From Prescottella equi (GTDB lineage: Bacteria; Actinomycetota; Actinomycetes; Mycobacteriales; Mycobacteriaceae): 64,000 bases of DNA. The notes beneath the pieces were generated by a model. The model saw only the letters and a list, made by a program, of their open reading frames with translations, made no database searches and was not told the origin of the DNA. The DNA is taken from NCBI RefSeq assembly GCF_002094305.1, contig NZ_LWTX01000006.1, positions 248,001 to 312,000 on the forward strand, in the 5' to 3' direction. Positions 38,468 through 47,141 of the stretch are shown here, in pieces. Position 1 is the stretch's first letter, and the number at the start of each line of letters is the position of its first letter. The translations under genes and the position numbers were made by a program.

Positions 38468-39594
38468 TCGGGTCTCCGACCCACCAGCAGCGCCGTCTCC
38501 CGGTGCAGGCGCCCGAAGTTGTAATACGCCGCGCACGCCCCCTCCGGCGACACCATGCACGTGCCGATCGGGGTCTCCGGGGTGCAGGCGGTGCCGAACA
38601 CCTTGCACTCCCACGGCTTGATGACGCCCTTGAGGACCTCGCCGCACTGGCACGCCTTGGGGTCCGCGACCCGCACGCCCGGCATCGAGAAACGCTCCTC
38701 GGCGTCGAACTCGGCGTAGTCGGGATGGATCTTGAGCGCGCTCTGCGAGATGAAGCCCAGTCCGCGCCATTCGAAATGCGGTCGCAACGCGAAGGTCTCA
38801 CTCATCAGCTTCAGGGCCTGCGTGTTGCCCTCCGGCCGAACCACGCGGATGTACTGGTTCTCCACCTCGCAGCGGCCGTCACGGATCTGCTGCAGCAGCA
38901 TGTGCACGGACGCGAGGATGTCGAGTGGTTCGAAACCCGCCACCACCATCGGCTTTCCGTACACCTCCGGGACGAAGCGGTACGGCCGCAGCCCCACGAC
39001 GGTCGAGACGTGGCCCGGGCCGAGGAAGCCCGACAGCCGCAGATCCGGCGACTCGAGGATCGCCTTGATGGGCGGGACGATCGTCACGTGGTTGCAGAAG
39101 ATGCTGAAGTTGGTCACCCCTGTCTGCCGCGCCCGCACCAGCGTCACCGCCGTCGACGGGGCCGTCGTCTCGAACCCGACGGCAAAGAACACGACCTGCT
39201 TGTCGGGGTTGTCGACGGCGATCTTGAGCGCGTCCAGCGGCGAGTAGACGAACCGCACGTCCGCGCCGCGGGCCTTCGCCTCGATGAGGTTTCCTCGGGA
39301 ACCGGGCACGCGCATCATGTCGCCGAACGTCGTGAAGATGACGTTCGGCTGTTCGGCGAGGTACATCGCGTCGTCCACGCGCCCCATCGGGATGACACAC
39401 ACGGGGCACCCCGGTCCGTGCACCAGTTCCACCGACCGGGGCAGCAGGTGTTCGATCCCGTGCCGGTAGATGGTGTGGGTGTGCCCGCCGCACACCTCCA
39501 TGAACTTGAACTCGTCGTCGCCGGCGAGTTCGGTGATGGACCGGACCAGCGCCCGTGCCGCCGCCGGATCCCGGAATTCGTCCACGAACTTCAT
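38464..39594 (-). CDS. hypD: Hydrogenase maturation protein HypD
   Basis: A 376-residue iron-sulfur protein that, with HypC, carries the Fe(CN)2CO group made for the [NiFe] centre. Conserved motifs: EVCGGHTHTIYRHGI, HGPGCPVC, and a C-terminal cysteine cluster for the [4Fe-4S] centre (KACQCGEVLKGV, WECKVFGTACTP). ATG 39594 has GGAGG seven bases upstream. It follows hypC by 28 bases and overlaps the DUF6390-type gene. Confidence 0.96.
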   Translation of the reverse strand: MKFVDEFRDPAAARALVRSITELAGDDEFKFMEVCGGHTHTIYRHGIEHLLPRSVELVHGPGCPVCVIPMGRVDDAMYLAEQPNVIFTTFGDMMRVPGSRGNLIEAKARGADVRFVYSPLDALKIAVDNPDKQVVFFAVGFETTAPSTAVTLVRARQTGVTNFSIFCNHVTIVPPIKAILESPDLRLSGFLGPGHVSTVVGLRPYRFVPEVYGKPMVVAGFEPLDILASVHMLLQQIRDGRCEVENQYIRVVRPEGNTQALKLMSETFALRPHFEWRGLGFISQSALKIHPDYAEFDAEERFSMPGVRVADPKACQCGEVLKGVIKPWECKVFGTACTPETPIGTCMVSPEGACAAYYNFGRLHRETALLVGRRPE

Positions 39595-39622
39595 GGTGCA
39601 ACCTCCTCGGTGACCCGCTCGG

Positions 39623-39895
39623 TCAGTTGATGCTCGACGAGTTGAACGCGTCGATCTCGTTGACGTAGTCGGCGCCCATCTTCTGCACCTGGTCGAGCGT
39701 CAGCGCGGCCTCGGCCTCGTCGATCTTCGCCATCGCGAAGCCCACGTGGACGAGAACCCAATCGCCGACGACCAGACCCTCGTCGGCGAGCAGACGCACG
39801 CTGATGGTGCGTTGGACCCCGTTCACGTCCACCTTCGCCAGGCTCTGCTCGGTGTCCACCATCTGCACCACCTGGCCCGGAATGCCCAGACACAT
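39623..39895 (-). CDS. hypC: Hydrogenase maturation chaperone HypC (second copy in cluster)
   Basis: A 90-residue HypC/HybG chaperone. MCLGIPGQVVQM gives the essential N-terminal Cys2, which binds the iron cofactor and the large-subunit precursor, and GDWVLVHVGFAMAKIDEAEA is the second family motif. It sits between hypE and hypD. Another HypC is encoded at 44829-45095 and a HypC-like domain at the end of the SIS fusion. The C-terminal tail (DYVNEIDAFNSSSIN) is not shared with the other copy. Confidence 0.95.
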   Translation of the reverse strand: MCLGIPGQVVQMVDTEQSLAKVDVNGVQRTISVRLLADEGLVVGDWVLVHVGFAMAKIDEAEAALTLDQVQKMGADYVNEIDAFNSSSIN

Positions 39896-39913
39896 GGCCG
39901 GCTCCTTCCTCGC

Positions 39914-41011
39914 TCAACAGATCCGCGGCAGCGGGTCGCCGACGAGCATGTCGACGATCCGGCTGCCGCCGAACGCGGTTCGCAGGGCCACGATGCCCTC
40001 GGGTTCGGCGAGCACCTCGCCGACGATAGCGGCGTCCTGGCCGCCCGGGCATCCGCGGAGCGCCGCCAGTCCCGCCTCGGCCTCGCGCTCGGGCACGATC
40101 GCGACGAACTTGCCCTCGTTCGCGACGTACAGCGGATCGATACCGAGCAGATCGCACGCCCCCGCCACCTGCGGCAACACGGGGAGCGACGCCTCGTCGA
40201 GGATCACCGCGAGACCGGTGGACTGTGCCAGCTCGTTGCACACCGTCCCGACGCCGCCGCGGGTGGCGTCGCGCATCCACCGTGTCGACGGTGCCGCGTC
40301 GAGCAGCGCGTGCACCAGACCGTTGATCGGTGCCGTGTCCGATCGGATGTCGGCCTCGATCGCGAGTTCGCCCCGGGCGAGCATCACCGCCATCCCGTGC
40401 TCACCCATGGTGCCGGACAACAGGACCCGGTCCCCCGCCTGCACGTATTCGGGTCCCAGCCGCGTCGTCACCGGCAACGCCCCTACCCCGGCGGTGCAGA
40501 TGTAGACGCCGTCCGCGGCGCCCTTGCCGACCACCTTGGTGTCACCGGTCACCACGTGGACACCGGCCTGGGCGGCCGAATCGGCTATGTCGGCGACGAT
40601 CTCGCGCAGCAGCGCGATCTCGAAGCCCTCTTCGATGACGAACGCCGCCGACAACCACAAAGGCCGCGCCCCGGCCACCGACAGGTCGTTGACGGTGCCG
40701 TGCACCGCGAGGTTCCCGATCGACCCGCCCGGGAACTGCAACGGCTGCACCACGAACGAGTCGGTGGAGAACGCGATCCGCTCTCCCGACGGCAGGCTCA
40801 ACGCCGCGGCATCACCGAGTTGTTCGAGCTGCGGGTTGCGCAGCGCCTCCACGAACACTGCGTCCACCAGCGCCGCGGAGGACTTTCCGCCCGCACCGTG
40901 CGCGAGCGTGACCACGTCCTCGAGCAGACGTGGGCGGCGCTTGCGGAACGATGCGATGCGTTCGAGGACTCGGTCCTCGCGGTCGGCGGCCGTGGTCGGG
41001 TCCGTCGTCAT
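39914..41011 (-). CDS. hypE: Hydrogenase maturation protein HypE
   Basis: A 365-residue PurM-like enzyme that dehydrates a carbamoyl group on its own C-terminal Cys to a thiocyanate, the source of the cyanide ligands. The protein ends in the diagnostic PRIC. The ATP-binding N-terminus reads LAHGAGGKSS, and GTVNDLSVAGARP and TGDTKVVGKG follow. ATG 41011 lies four bases after the SIS gene stop. Confidence 0.96.
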   Translation of the reverse strand: MTTDPTTAADREDRVLERIASFRKRRPRLLEDVVTLAHGAGGKSSAALVDAVFVEALRNPQLEQLGDAAALSLPSGERIAFSTDSFVVQPLQFPGGSIGNLAVHGTVNDLSVAGARPLWLSAAFVIEEGFEIALLREIVADIADSAAQAGVHVVTGDTKVVGKGAADGVYICTAGVGALPVTTRLGPEYVQAGDRVLLSGTMGEHGMAVMLARGELAIEADIRSDTAPINGLVHALLDAAPSTRWMRDATRGGVGTVCNELAQSTGLAVILDEASLPVLPQVAGACDLLGIDPLYVANEGKFVAIVPEREAEAGLAALRGCPGGQDAAIVGEVLAEPEGIVALRTAFGGSRIVDMLVGDPLPRIC

Positions 41012-41015
41012 GGGC

Positions 41016-41717
41016 CTAGCCCTCCTGTCCGGTGGTCGCTTCGGGCGCCGCGGCTCCCCGCGACAGGTGGTCCTGGGCGGCCTCCCACAGCCGGTATCCG
41101 ACCAGTGCGTGGCTCTCCTGGATGCGGTGGATGCTCTGGGAGCGGATGGTGAAGCAGTAGTCCAGGTCCTCGCTCACCGCCATCCGGCCCCCGTCGTGCC
41201 CGGCGAACCCGATTGTGAGCAGTCCACGCCGTCGCGCCTCGGCCAGCGCGATCATGAGGTCGTCGGAGTTGCCCGACGTCGACAGCGCGATCGCCATGTC
41301 GCGGTCGTGAGCGTGGGCGATGATCTGCCGGGAGAAGATGAGGTCGAATCCGACGTCGTTGCCGAGTGCGGTCACCACCGCCTGGTCCGCAGCGAGGGAC
41401 CAGGCCGCGACGGGCCTACCGCGCGCCGGCCGACTGAACAGCGACGCGAGGGTAGCGGCATCGGTGGAACTGCCGCCGTTGCCGAAGGTGTAGAGGCGAC
41501 CGCCCTGGGCGAATCGCTCCGCCATCCGGGCACCGGCCTCGCGGATCTCGCCGCCCCACTCGGCGATCGAGTCGTGCTGCAGCCGGGCACTTTCCGCTGC
41601 CTTCGAGCGCGCCGACGACGCCAGGTCGTCGAGCAGCGCCTCGGCGCCCTCCTCGTGGGCGTCGATGAAGGGGTACAGGAAGTCCGTCTCCTCCGAGCGT
41701 GGTCCGGGTGTGGTCAC
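41016..41717 (-). CDS. SIS-domain protein, GmhA-like phosphoheptose isomerase
   Basis: A 233-residue protein of the phosphosugar-isomerase SIS fold. TFGNGGSSTDAATLASLF (residues 77-94) and ALSTSGNSDDLMIAL (144-158) are the sugar-phosphate loops of sedoheptulose-7-phosphate isomerases, and both look intact. It is unusual for a maturation operon, but GmhA-like genes recur in group 1h clusters; the role there is unknown. GTG 41717 overlaps the stop of the preceding SIS-HypC fusion by four bases. A different, degenerate SIS domain precedes it. Confidence 0.88.
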   Translation of the reverse strand: MTTPGPRSEETDFLYPFIDAHEEGAEALLDDLASSARSKAAESARLQHDSIAEWGGEIREAGARMAERFAQGGRLYTFGNGGSSTDAATLASLFSRPARGRPVAAWSLAADQAVVTALGNDVGFDLIFSRQIIAHAHDRDMAIALSTSGNSDDLMIALAEARRRGLLTIGFAGHDGGRMAVSEDLDYCFTIRSQSIHRIQESHALVGYRLWEAAQDHLSRGAAAPEATTGQEG

Positions 41718-42457
41718 GGCCGTCCCTCCTCGTTCGGATCGATGCGGGTGATGGCGGCCCCGCCGTGGATCAGCAACAGGTCGCCCGCCGCGACGTCGGC
41801 GATCAGTGTGGTGTCGACACGTTCCTCTCCCGCTGCCGTGCGCACCAGCACCCCGTCGATCGAGTCGCCCGGCACGAGAACCACTTCCGCGAGACGCCCC
41901 TCGTCGCTGCACGTGACGCACACGTCGTCGGTGCACTCCTCCGCCGGCTCGTCGAGCAGGCCCGGGTGTTCGAAACAGACGTGGGTGAGTTCCCACAGCA
42001 GGTGGTACATCAGTACGAACCGGCCGGTCGCCGGGATCATCGGATCGTCGGAGTCGACCCAGAGGATATGGGTCGCGGCGCCCGCCTCCGGCCGCGGTCC
42101 CGAGCCGATCCAGACCGTGTCGACGCCCCATGCCGGTGCACGCCGCACGATGTCCCGGACCTGCGGCTGATCCGCGGACGCCACCGCCAGGATCACATCG
42201 CCGGGCCGCGCCGCCACGCGGCACTGGGCGACCGGATCGGGTTCGACGAGCGAGACCGACGGCAGCGCCCGTTTGCCCATGATCACCGGGTGCACGAACT
42301 CGACTGCGACGTGGTGCGCGTGTGGTTCCCACTGCGGCGAGACCACCCAGAGGGTCGCACCGTGCTGGAAGCGCCGCGCCAGGCCCAGGGCCGCGGAGGA
42401 GAGGTCGGCGGACAGTGCCCGGTCGATCAGTTCCACGGTGGTATCGCTCGTCGTCAT
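41714..42457 (-). CDS. Degenerate SIS domain fused to HypC/HupF-like domain
   Basis: A 247-residue two-domain protein. Residues 1-170 follow the SIS pattern, but the sugar loops are altered (AVASADQPQV where STSGNS is expected); the C-terminal helix FVLMYHLLWELTHVCFEHPGLL is kept. Residues 178-240 are HypC-like: DVCVTCSDEGRLAEVV (Cys180, Cys183), then GEERVDTTL and GDLLLIHGGAAITRI. Joining a HypC domain to a phosphosugar-type fold suggests a specialised chaperone. It is the third HypC-like domain of the cluster. ATG 42457 overlaps the hypF stop by four bases. Confidence 0.8.
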   Translation of the reverse strand: MTTSDTTVELIDRALSADLSSAALGLARRFQHGATLWVVSPQWEPHAHHVAVEFVHPVIMGKRALPSVSLVEPDPVAQCRVAARPGDVILAVASADQPQVRDIVRRAPAWGVDTVWIGSGPRPEAGAATHILWVDSDDPMIPATGRFVLMYHLLWELTHVCFEHPGLLDEPAEECTDDVCVTCSDEGRLAEVVLVPGDSIDGVLVRTAAGEERVDTTLIADVAAGDLLLIHGGAAITRIDPNEEGRP

Positions 42458-44832
42458 GTCTGCACCTCGTCGATCGCTTCCGTTCGGCGCCTGGAACCGA
42501 GCAGCACCGCACCGAGCGCGGCCTGTCCCAGCGAGAGTCCACCGTCGTTGGGCGGCACCACGTGGTGGGTGAGTACTCGCCGCCCCTCGGCCTGCAGGCC
42601 GGCCCGGACGAGCGCGGTCAGTAGCCGGTTCTGGAACACTCCGCCGGTCAGTCCCACCGTCTCCACCCCGGACGCCGCCGTGACGTCGAGCGCGAGCCTC
42701 ACCGTCGCGGAGGCCAGTGCCCGATGGAAGCCGAGCGCCAACGCCGACGGCGCGATGCCCGCCCGCACCCCCGAGACCAGACCGGCGAGCAGTTCGGCCA
42801 ACCGCAACTGGCCGTCCGCGACTCGCATCTCGATCGAGGCGGGGTGTCCCGCCGTGCGCGCGAGCGCCTCCAGTTCCACGGCGGCCTGTGCCTCGTAGCT
42901 GACGCGGTGCCGCACCCCGAGGATCGACGCTGCGCCGTCGAACAGGCGCCCGACGCTGGTGCTGCGGACACATCCCGGCCCGGAATTCAATTGCGCTGTC
43001 ACCAGGGCGCGTTCGTCCGCCGCGAGGGCGCGGACGCACGGCAGATCGTCGGCCTCGTCGAGCAGGCCCACCTCGCGCAGCAGCGCCAGCGCGACCCTGG
43101 CCGGATTGCGCACCGCGGCATCGCCGCCCGGCAGCGAGAACGCTTGCAGGTGACCGGCCCGGGTGGCGTCGTGCACGTCTGCGCCCACGAGCAGCATCTC
43201 GCCACCCCAGACGGTGCGATCGCACCCGTAGCCGGTGCCGTCGAACGCGATTCCCAGCATCGGCGTGCCGATCACCCGATGCTCCGCGGCGAGGGCCGCG
43301 ACGTGCGCGTGGTGGTGTTGCACGGTCGCGAGCGGGACTCCGGTGCGGGCGCTGTAGTCCTCCGCCCAGTTCCGGGTCGAGTACCCGGGATGCTCGTCCG
43401 CCACCACCAGTTCGGGGCGCACATCGTGCAGCGCCGACATCTGCGCCACCGCGGTCTCGAACGCGCGGCGACTCTCGAGGGTTCCCATGTCTCCGAGATG
43501 CCCGGAGCAGAAGGCGAACTCCTGCCGGGTGAGGCAGAAGGTGTTCTTCACCTCGGCCCCCACCGCGAGCACCGACGGGCTCTGCCCGCCCAGCAGAACC
43601 GGCAGCGGCGCGTAGCCGCGGGAGCGCCGGATCGGCTGGACCGCGCCGGCCCCGACGGTGAGCACCGAATCCTCGCACGGCACCGCAATGTCCCGGTCGT
43701 GCATCAAGAACACGTCGGCGATGCCCGACAGGCGCTGCCGCGCATCGTCGTTGGTGAACGCCAGCGGTTCGCCGCCCCGATTTCCCGATGTCATCACCAG
43801 CAGTCGCGGCGGCGGCACCCGGCTCCCGGGCGTCGGCGCGAACAGCAGATGGTGCAGCGGCGCGTACGGCAGCAGGATGCCGACGTCGTCGAGACTCGGG
43901 GCCACCGCGGCCGCGACGACGTCCGTGGTCCTTCTGCGTAGCAACACGATCGGCCGGGCGGGGCCGGACAGCGCGGCCGCCTCGACGTCGTCGATCGAGC
44001 AGACCTCGCGCGCAGCCCGGATGTCCGCCGCCATGACGGCGAAGGGCTTCGCCGGGCGCGCCTTCCGCTCGCGCAGCAACTGCACGGCAGCGGGATTCGT
44101 GGCATCGCACACCAGGTGGAAGCCCCCGATACCCTTGACCGCGACGATGCCGCCCTCCACGATCGCCTGTTGGGCGATCCTGAGGACGTCGTCGTCGCCG
44201 TCGATCCGGGCGCCCCCCTGCTCGGCGAAGATGCGGGGACCGCAGTCCGGGCAGCAGATCGGCTGTGCGTGGTAGCGGCGGTCGGCGGGATCCTCGTACT
44301 CGCGCGCACATCGCGCGCACATCGGAAACGACGCCATCGTGGTGTACGGCCGGTCGTACGGCAGATCGGTGATCACCGTGTAGCGGGGCCCGCAGTTGGT
44401 GCAGTTGACGAACGGATGCCGGTAGCGGCGGTCCGTGGGGTCGGCCATCTCCCGGGCGCAATCCACGCAGATCCCGACGTCGGGCGGCACCAGGGTGCGG
44501 GCACCCGGGGTGCGCACGCTCGGCACGATCCGGAAGCCGGACGCACCCACGACCGGTTCGGACACGTGCTCGACCGTCACGTCGAGCACCACCGCCAGCG
44601 GAGGCGCGTCGCGTCGCACCCGCTCCGCGAACTCCGTGAGCACCCGCGGCGGGCCCTGCACCTCCACGAAGACGCTCACCTCGTCGTTGCCGCAGTGACC
44701 GGTGAGACCGAGTTCACCGGCCAGGCGCGACACGAACGGCCGGAAGCCCACGCCCTGCACCACCCCGCGCACGGTCAGCCGGTGCCGCTCCACCGCGACC
44801 CGGCCGACCCGCGTGTCCGACACGGCCGTCAC
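42454..44832 (-). CDS. hypF: Carbamoyltransferase HypF
   Basis: A 792-residue enzyme that transfers the carbamoyl group of carbamoyl phosphate to HypE. Domain order: acylphosphatase (VRGVVQGVGFRPFVSRLA), two zinc fingers (CVDC...CTNC, then CARC...CCPDC), YrdC-like domain, and the C-terminal Kae1/O-carbamoyltransferase-like domain with VQHHHAHVAALAAEH. Its length is normal. GTG 44832 overlaps the stop of the hypC just upstream by four bases. Confidence 0.96.
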   Translation of the reverse strand: MTAVSDTRVGRVAVERHRLTVRGVVQGVGFRPFVSRLAGELGLTGHCGNDEVSVFVEVQGPPRVLTEFAERVRRDAPPLAVVLDVTVEHVSEPVVGASGFRIVPSVRTPGARTLVPPDVGICVDCAREMADPTDRRYRHPFVNCTNCGPRYTVITDLPYDRPYTTMASFPMCARCAREYEDPADRRYHAQPICCPDCGPRIFAEQGGARIDGDDDVLRIAQQAIVEGGIVAVKGIGGFHLVCDATNPAAVQLLRERKARPAKPFAVMAADIRAAREVCSIDDVEAAALSGPARPIVLLRRRTTDVVAAAVAPSLDDVGILLPYAPLHHLLFAPTPGSRVPPPRLLVMTSGNRGGEPLAFTNDDARQRLSGIADVFLMHDRDIAVPCEDSVLTVGAGAVQPIRRSRGYAPLPVLLGGQSPSVLAVGAEVKNTFCLTRQEFAFCSGHLGDMGTLESRRAFETAVAQMSALHDVRPELVVADEHPGYSTRNWAEDYSARTGVPLATVQHHHAHVAALAAEHRVIGTPMLGIAFDGTGYGCDRTVWGGEMLLVGADVHDATRAGHLQAFSLPGGDAAVRNPARVALALLREVGLLDEADDLPCVRALAADERALVTAQLNSGPGCVRSTSVGRLFDGAASILGVRHRVSYEAQAAVELEALARTAGHPASIEMRVADGQLRLAELLAGLVSGVRAGIAPSALALGFHRALASATVRLALDVTAASGVETVGLTGGVFQNRLLTALVRAGLQAEGRRVLTHHVVPPNDGGLSLGQAALGAVLLGSRRRTEAIDEVQT

Positions 44833-45095
44833 GGCGACGCGCCCCCGTCGATCCGGGGTTCACGGGGGCGGCCCATCATCTCCAGGCCCGCCATCGCCCG
44901 CGCCGCCCCGTCCGCGTCGACCCGTTCCACCGCGAAACCCATGTGGATCACCACCCAGTCGCCGGACTCGAGCACGGTGTCCTCGAGCATGCCGACGTTG
45001 ACCTTGCGTTCGCGGCCCTCGACGTCGACCAGCGCCAGCTGACCGCCGTAGCCGTCGAGCATCCGAACCACCCGTCCCGGAATTCCCAGACACAT
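44829..45095 (-). CDS. hypC: Hydrogenase maturation chaperone HypC (first copy)
   Basis: An 88-residue HypC chaperone: MCLGIPGRVVRMLDGYGG with Cys2, and GDWVVIHMGFAVERVDADGA. It differs from the second copy at 39623 in about half its residues, so the two are not a recent duplication. Its position between the endopeptidase and hypF suggests that it serves the large subunit here; the other may work with HypD/HypE. Confidence 0.95.
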   Translation of the reverse strand: MCLGIPGRVVRMLDGYGGQLALVDVEGRERKVNVGMLEDTVLESGDWVVIHMGFAVERVDADGAARAMAGLEMMGRPREPRIDGGASP

Positions 45096-45098
45096 CGC

Positions 45099-45596
45099 TC
45101 AGCCCTCCGCACCGACGCCGGCACCGAACTCGGCCAGTGCTGCCCGCACCGCGGCCGCCGCCTCGGGCACGGCACGAGACACCGGCTCCGACAAACCGAT
45201 CCGCTCGTCGACGTCGCGCACCTGGCAGCCGACCACGACGGTGCGCGGCAGCGTGCCACCCAGGGCCGCGAGGCTCGCGAACACCGACGCCGGATCCATC
45301 GCGTGGGCGTCGAGTCGCGGCGTCGTGTCCGGATTCTCGCGGTCCACCTCGAAGGCCCGCACCGCGCCGGGGGCGCCCCGGTCGGGAACCGCGTCGACCA
45401 GCACCAGTCCGTCCCAGCCGTCCAGCAGGTCGTACGCGAGGTGCATGCCGCGAATGCCGTAGTCGACCGCGCGTACCCCGTCCGGCAGCGGGCCGGCCGT
45501 CACCGCCCGCAGCGTCTCCGGCCCGAAGCCGTCGTCGCCGAGGAAGATGTTGCCAATTCCCGCGACCAGTACGCGGGGCGGTGGCCCGGCCGTCAC
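45099..45596 (-). CDS. Hydrogenase maturation endopeptidase
   Basis: A 165-residue HybD/HyaD-family protease that removes the C-terminal peptide of the large subunit after nickel insertion. VAGIGNIFLGDDGFG holds the first metal-sensing acid (Asp here, Glu in E. coli HybD). A DxxxxxG region near residue 45-60 and LDAHAMDP (His) give the other ligands. The GTG start follows the microprotein gene by four bases. The large subunit here has a 22-residue tail beyond its last ligand motif, which fits cleavage. Confidence 0.93.
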   Translation of the reverse strand: MTAGPPPRVLVAGIGNIFLGDDGFGPETLRAVTAGPLPDGVRAVDYGIRGMHLAYDLLDGWDGLVLVDAVPDRGAPGAVRAFEVDRENPDTTPRLDAHAMDPASVFASLAALGGTLPRTVVVGCQVRDVDERIGLSEPVSRAVPEAAAAVRAALAEFGAGVGAEG

Positions 45597-45600
45597 GCGG

Positions 45601-45720
45601 TCACATCCTTCGCATCCGCAGGTACCGCTGCATGTCCGGGATCGAACGGATCGCGATCCACGCGCCGGCCGCGGCCACCGCGGCGAACAGCACGGTCGAG
45701 ACCATTCCCACTACCCTCAT
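45601..45720 (-). CDS. 39-residue membrane microprotein (DUF6893-like)
   Basis: A very short gene: one membrane helix (VVGMVSTVLFAAVAAAGAWIAI) followed by a basic tail (RSIPDMQRYLRMRRM). It resembles the small DUF6893 family, which I associate with hydrogenase clusters. Its ATG overlaps the TGA of the preceding 474-residue gene by four bases, and the endopeptidase follows four bases later, so it is in frame with the operon's coupling pattern. The helix plus RR tail may anchor a hydrogenase complex to the membrane, which is an inference. Confidence 0.75.
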   Translation of the reverse strand: MRVVGMVSTVLFAAVAAAGAWIAIRSIPDMQRYLRMRRM

Positions 45721-47141
45721 GACTGACTCTCCTCTCGGTCGTCCGCCCCGCCGGCGACGGCGTCGAGTGGTTCCACCTCGTCGGGGGCGAAGTACAGGTA
45801 GCGGCCGTACCACTCGTGCAGCTCGGCCGCCGGGTCGTCGACCAGCACGACGCCGACGTGCGTGCCGCCGTCCACGTCGGCGTGCACGGTGGCGACGCGC
45901 GCGACCTGCCCGGCGAAGAACAGGTCCTGCGCGTCCGCCCGCCGCGACGGCTTCAGGCGGACCAGGCTGCCCTTCGCGACCCGCACCCCGCCGACCAGCA
46001 CCCCGTCGGTCGCGGGGCGGACACTGGTGTCGGCGGCCGGATCCCACCACGGGACGTCGTCGGGCACCTCGGGGACGAGCCCGCCGGGGGTGACGAAAGT
46101 CGGGGGCTCGAACGCCCGCGGATCGCGCAACGCGCCGTGCAGCCGCTGCATCTCGTCGGGGGACATGTTGTCGCAGCGGTCGATGATCTCGGCGGCCCGC
46201 GGATCGGTGGCGCGCGCCTGCGCCTTCTCGTCGTCGGTGAGCGTCATGATCCGCAGCGTGAGGATCTCGTCGATCTCGGTGGCGTCGAACAGATCTCCGC
46301 CGCTCTCCTCCGCCACCTCGGGGTGGTCGTACAGGATGATCGGGGACGCGAGGATCACGTCGCACGTACCGGGCAGGGACGGGTCCGCTTCGCCCGCGAG
46401 CACCGGATGGCACCGGTACTGCCGGCACCCGTCGACCGCGGCCGCGAACTCCGCGGGCGGGTCGACGAGGGAGACGAAACGTGCGCCGGAGACCGACACG
46501 ATCAGGTGCGCTCCGATGAGCGAGTGCCGGATCGCGGTGTCCTTCACCGCGACGTCCGGCCGGTCCAGGTCGCCCAGCGTCGCGGTGTTACGCACCTCGA
46601 TACCCACCTGGACTCCGCCGCGGTCGGCCGTCGCCCGGAGGTCCGCCACGGCCCGCACCGGGAAGCGCTGCCGCACCAGCCTTGCCGTCGGCCCCAACTG
46701 TTCGACGTCCACACCGCCCGGCACGGCGACGTCGACGGTGGTGCCCGACAACAGTTCCGCGACGGTGACGGCGCCGAGAGGGATCTCGACCTCGACCGCC
46801 TCGTCCCAGCTCACCCAGGTGCGGCCGTCGAGGGTGAGTTCGGGGACGGATTCGTAGCCGGCCGGCCCGAGCGATTCGGCGGTGCGTACCTGTAACTGCA
46901 GGAAGCGCAGCACCGGTTCGACCACGGCGTCGTCCACGCCGCGGTCGAGCACGCACTCGACGCGCATCGCCGCGTCCTCACCCGCACCGCGGTCCGTGGC
47001 ACCGACCGGACCGAGCACACCGAACTGCCAGCGTGACTGGTTCTTTCCCGACGTGGACCGGTACGGGTACAGCAGATAGCCCTCGTACAGCACCGCGTCC
47101 GCGACGGTCCGTACCCGTGTCAGGTCGTCGATCCCGGTCAC
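45717..47141 (-). CDS. Uncharacterised hydrogenase-cluster protein (474 aa)
   Basis: A 474-residue soluble protein of unknown function. The N-terminus reads LYEGYLLYPYRSTSGKNQSRWQFG. The middle is beta-rich (VEVEIPLGAVTVAELL, FVSLVDPP), the region PGTCDVILASPIILYDHPEVAEESGGDLFDATEIDEILTLRI (by its ends) is conserved in style, and a C-terminal part reads VLVGGVRVAKGSLVRLKPSRRADAQDLFFAG (by its ends). There is no metal-binding Cys cluster, TM helix or signal peptide. It overlaps both neighbours by four bases. It seems specific to this cluster type; I cannot name a family. Confidence 0.75.
   Translation of the reverse strand: MTGIDDLTRVRTVADAVLYEGYLLYPYRSTSGKNQSRWQFGVLGPVGATDRGAGEDAAMRVECVLDRGVDDAVVEPVLRFLQLQVRTAESLGPAGYESVPELTLDGRTWVSWDEAVEVEIPLGAVTVAELLSGTTVDVAVPGGVDVEQLGPTARLVRQRFPVRAVADLRATADRGGVQVGIEVRNTATLGDLDRPDVAVKDTAIRHSLIGAHLIVSVSGARFVSLVDPPAEFAAAVDGCRQYRCHPVLAGEADPSLPGTCDVILASPIILYDHPEVAEESGGDLFDATEIDEILTLRIMTLTDDEKAQARATDPRAAEIIDRCDNMSPDEMQRLHGALRDPRAFEPPTFVTPGGLVPEVPDDVPWWDPAADTSVRPATDGVLVGGVRVAKGSLVRLKPSRRADAQDLFFAGQVARVATVHADVDGGTHVGVVLVDDPAAELHEWYGRYLYFAPDEVEPLDAVAGGADDREESQS

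Noticed and set aside
41714-44461. 915-codon minus-strand frame spanning hypF and the SIS-HypC gene
   Set aside because: Its upper part is the wrong frame for HypF; only the last 247 codons (41714-42457) match a gene.
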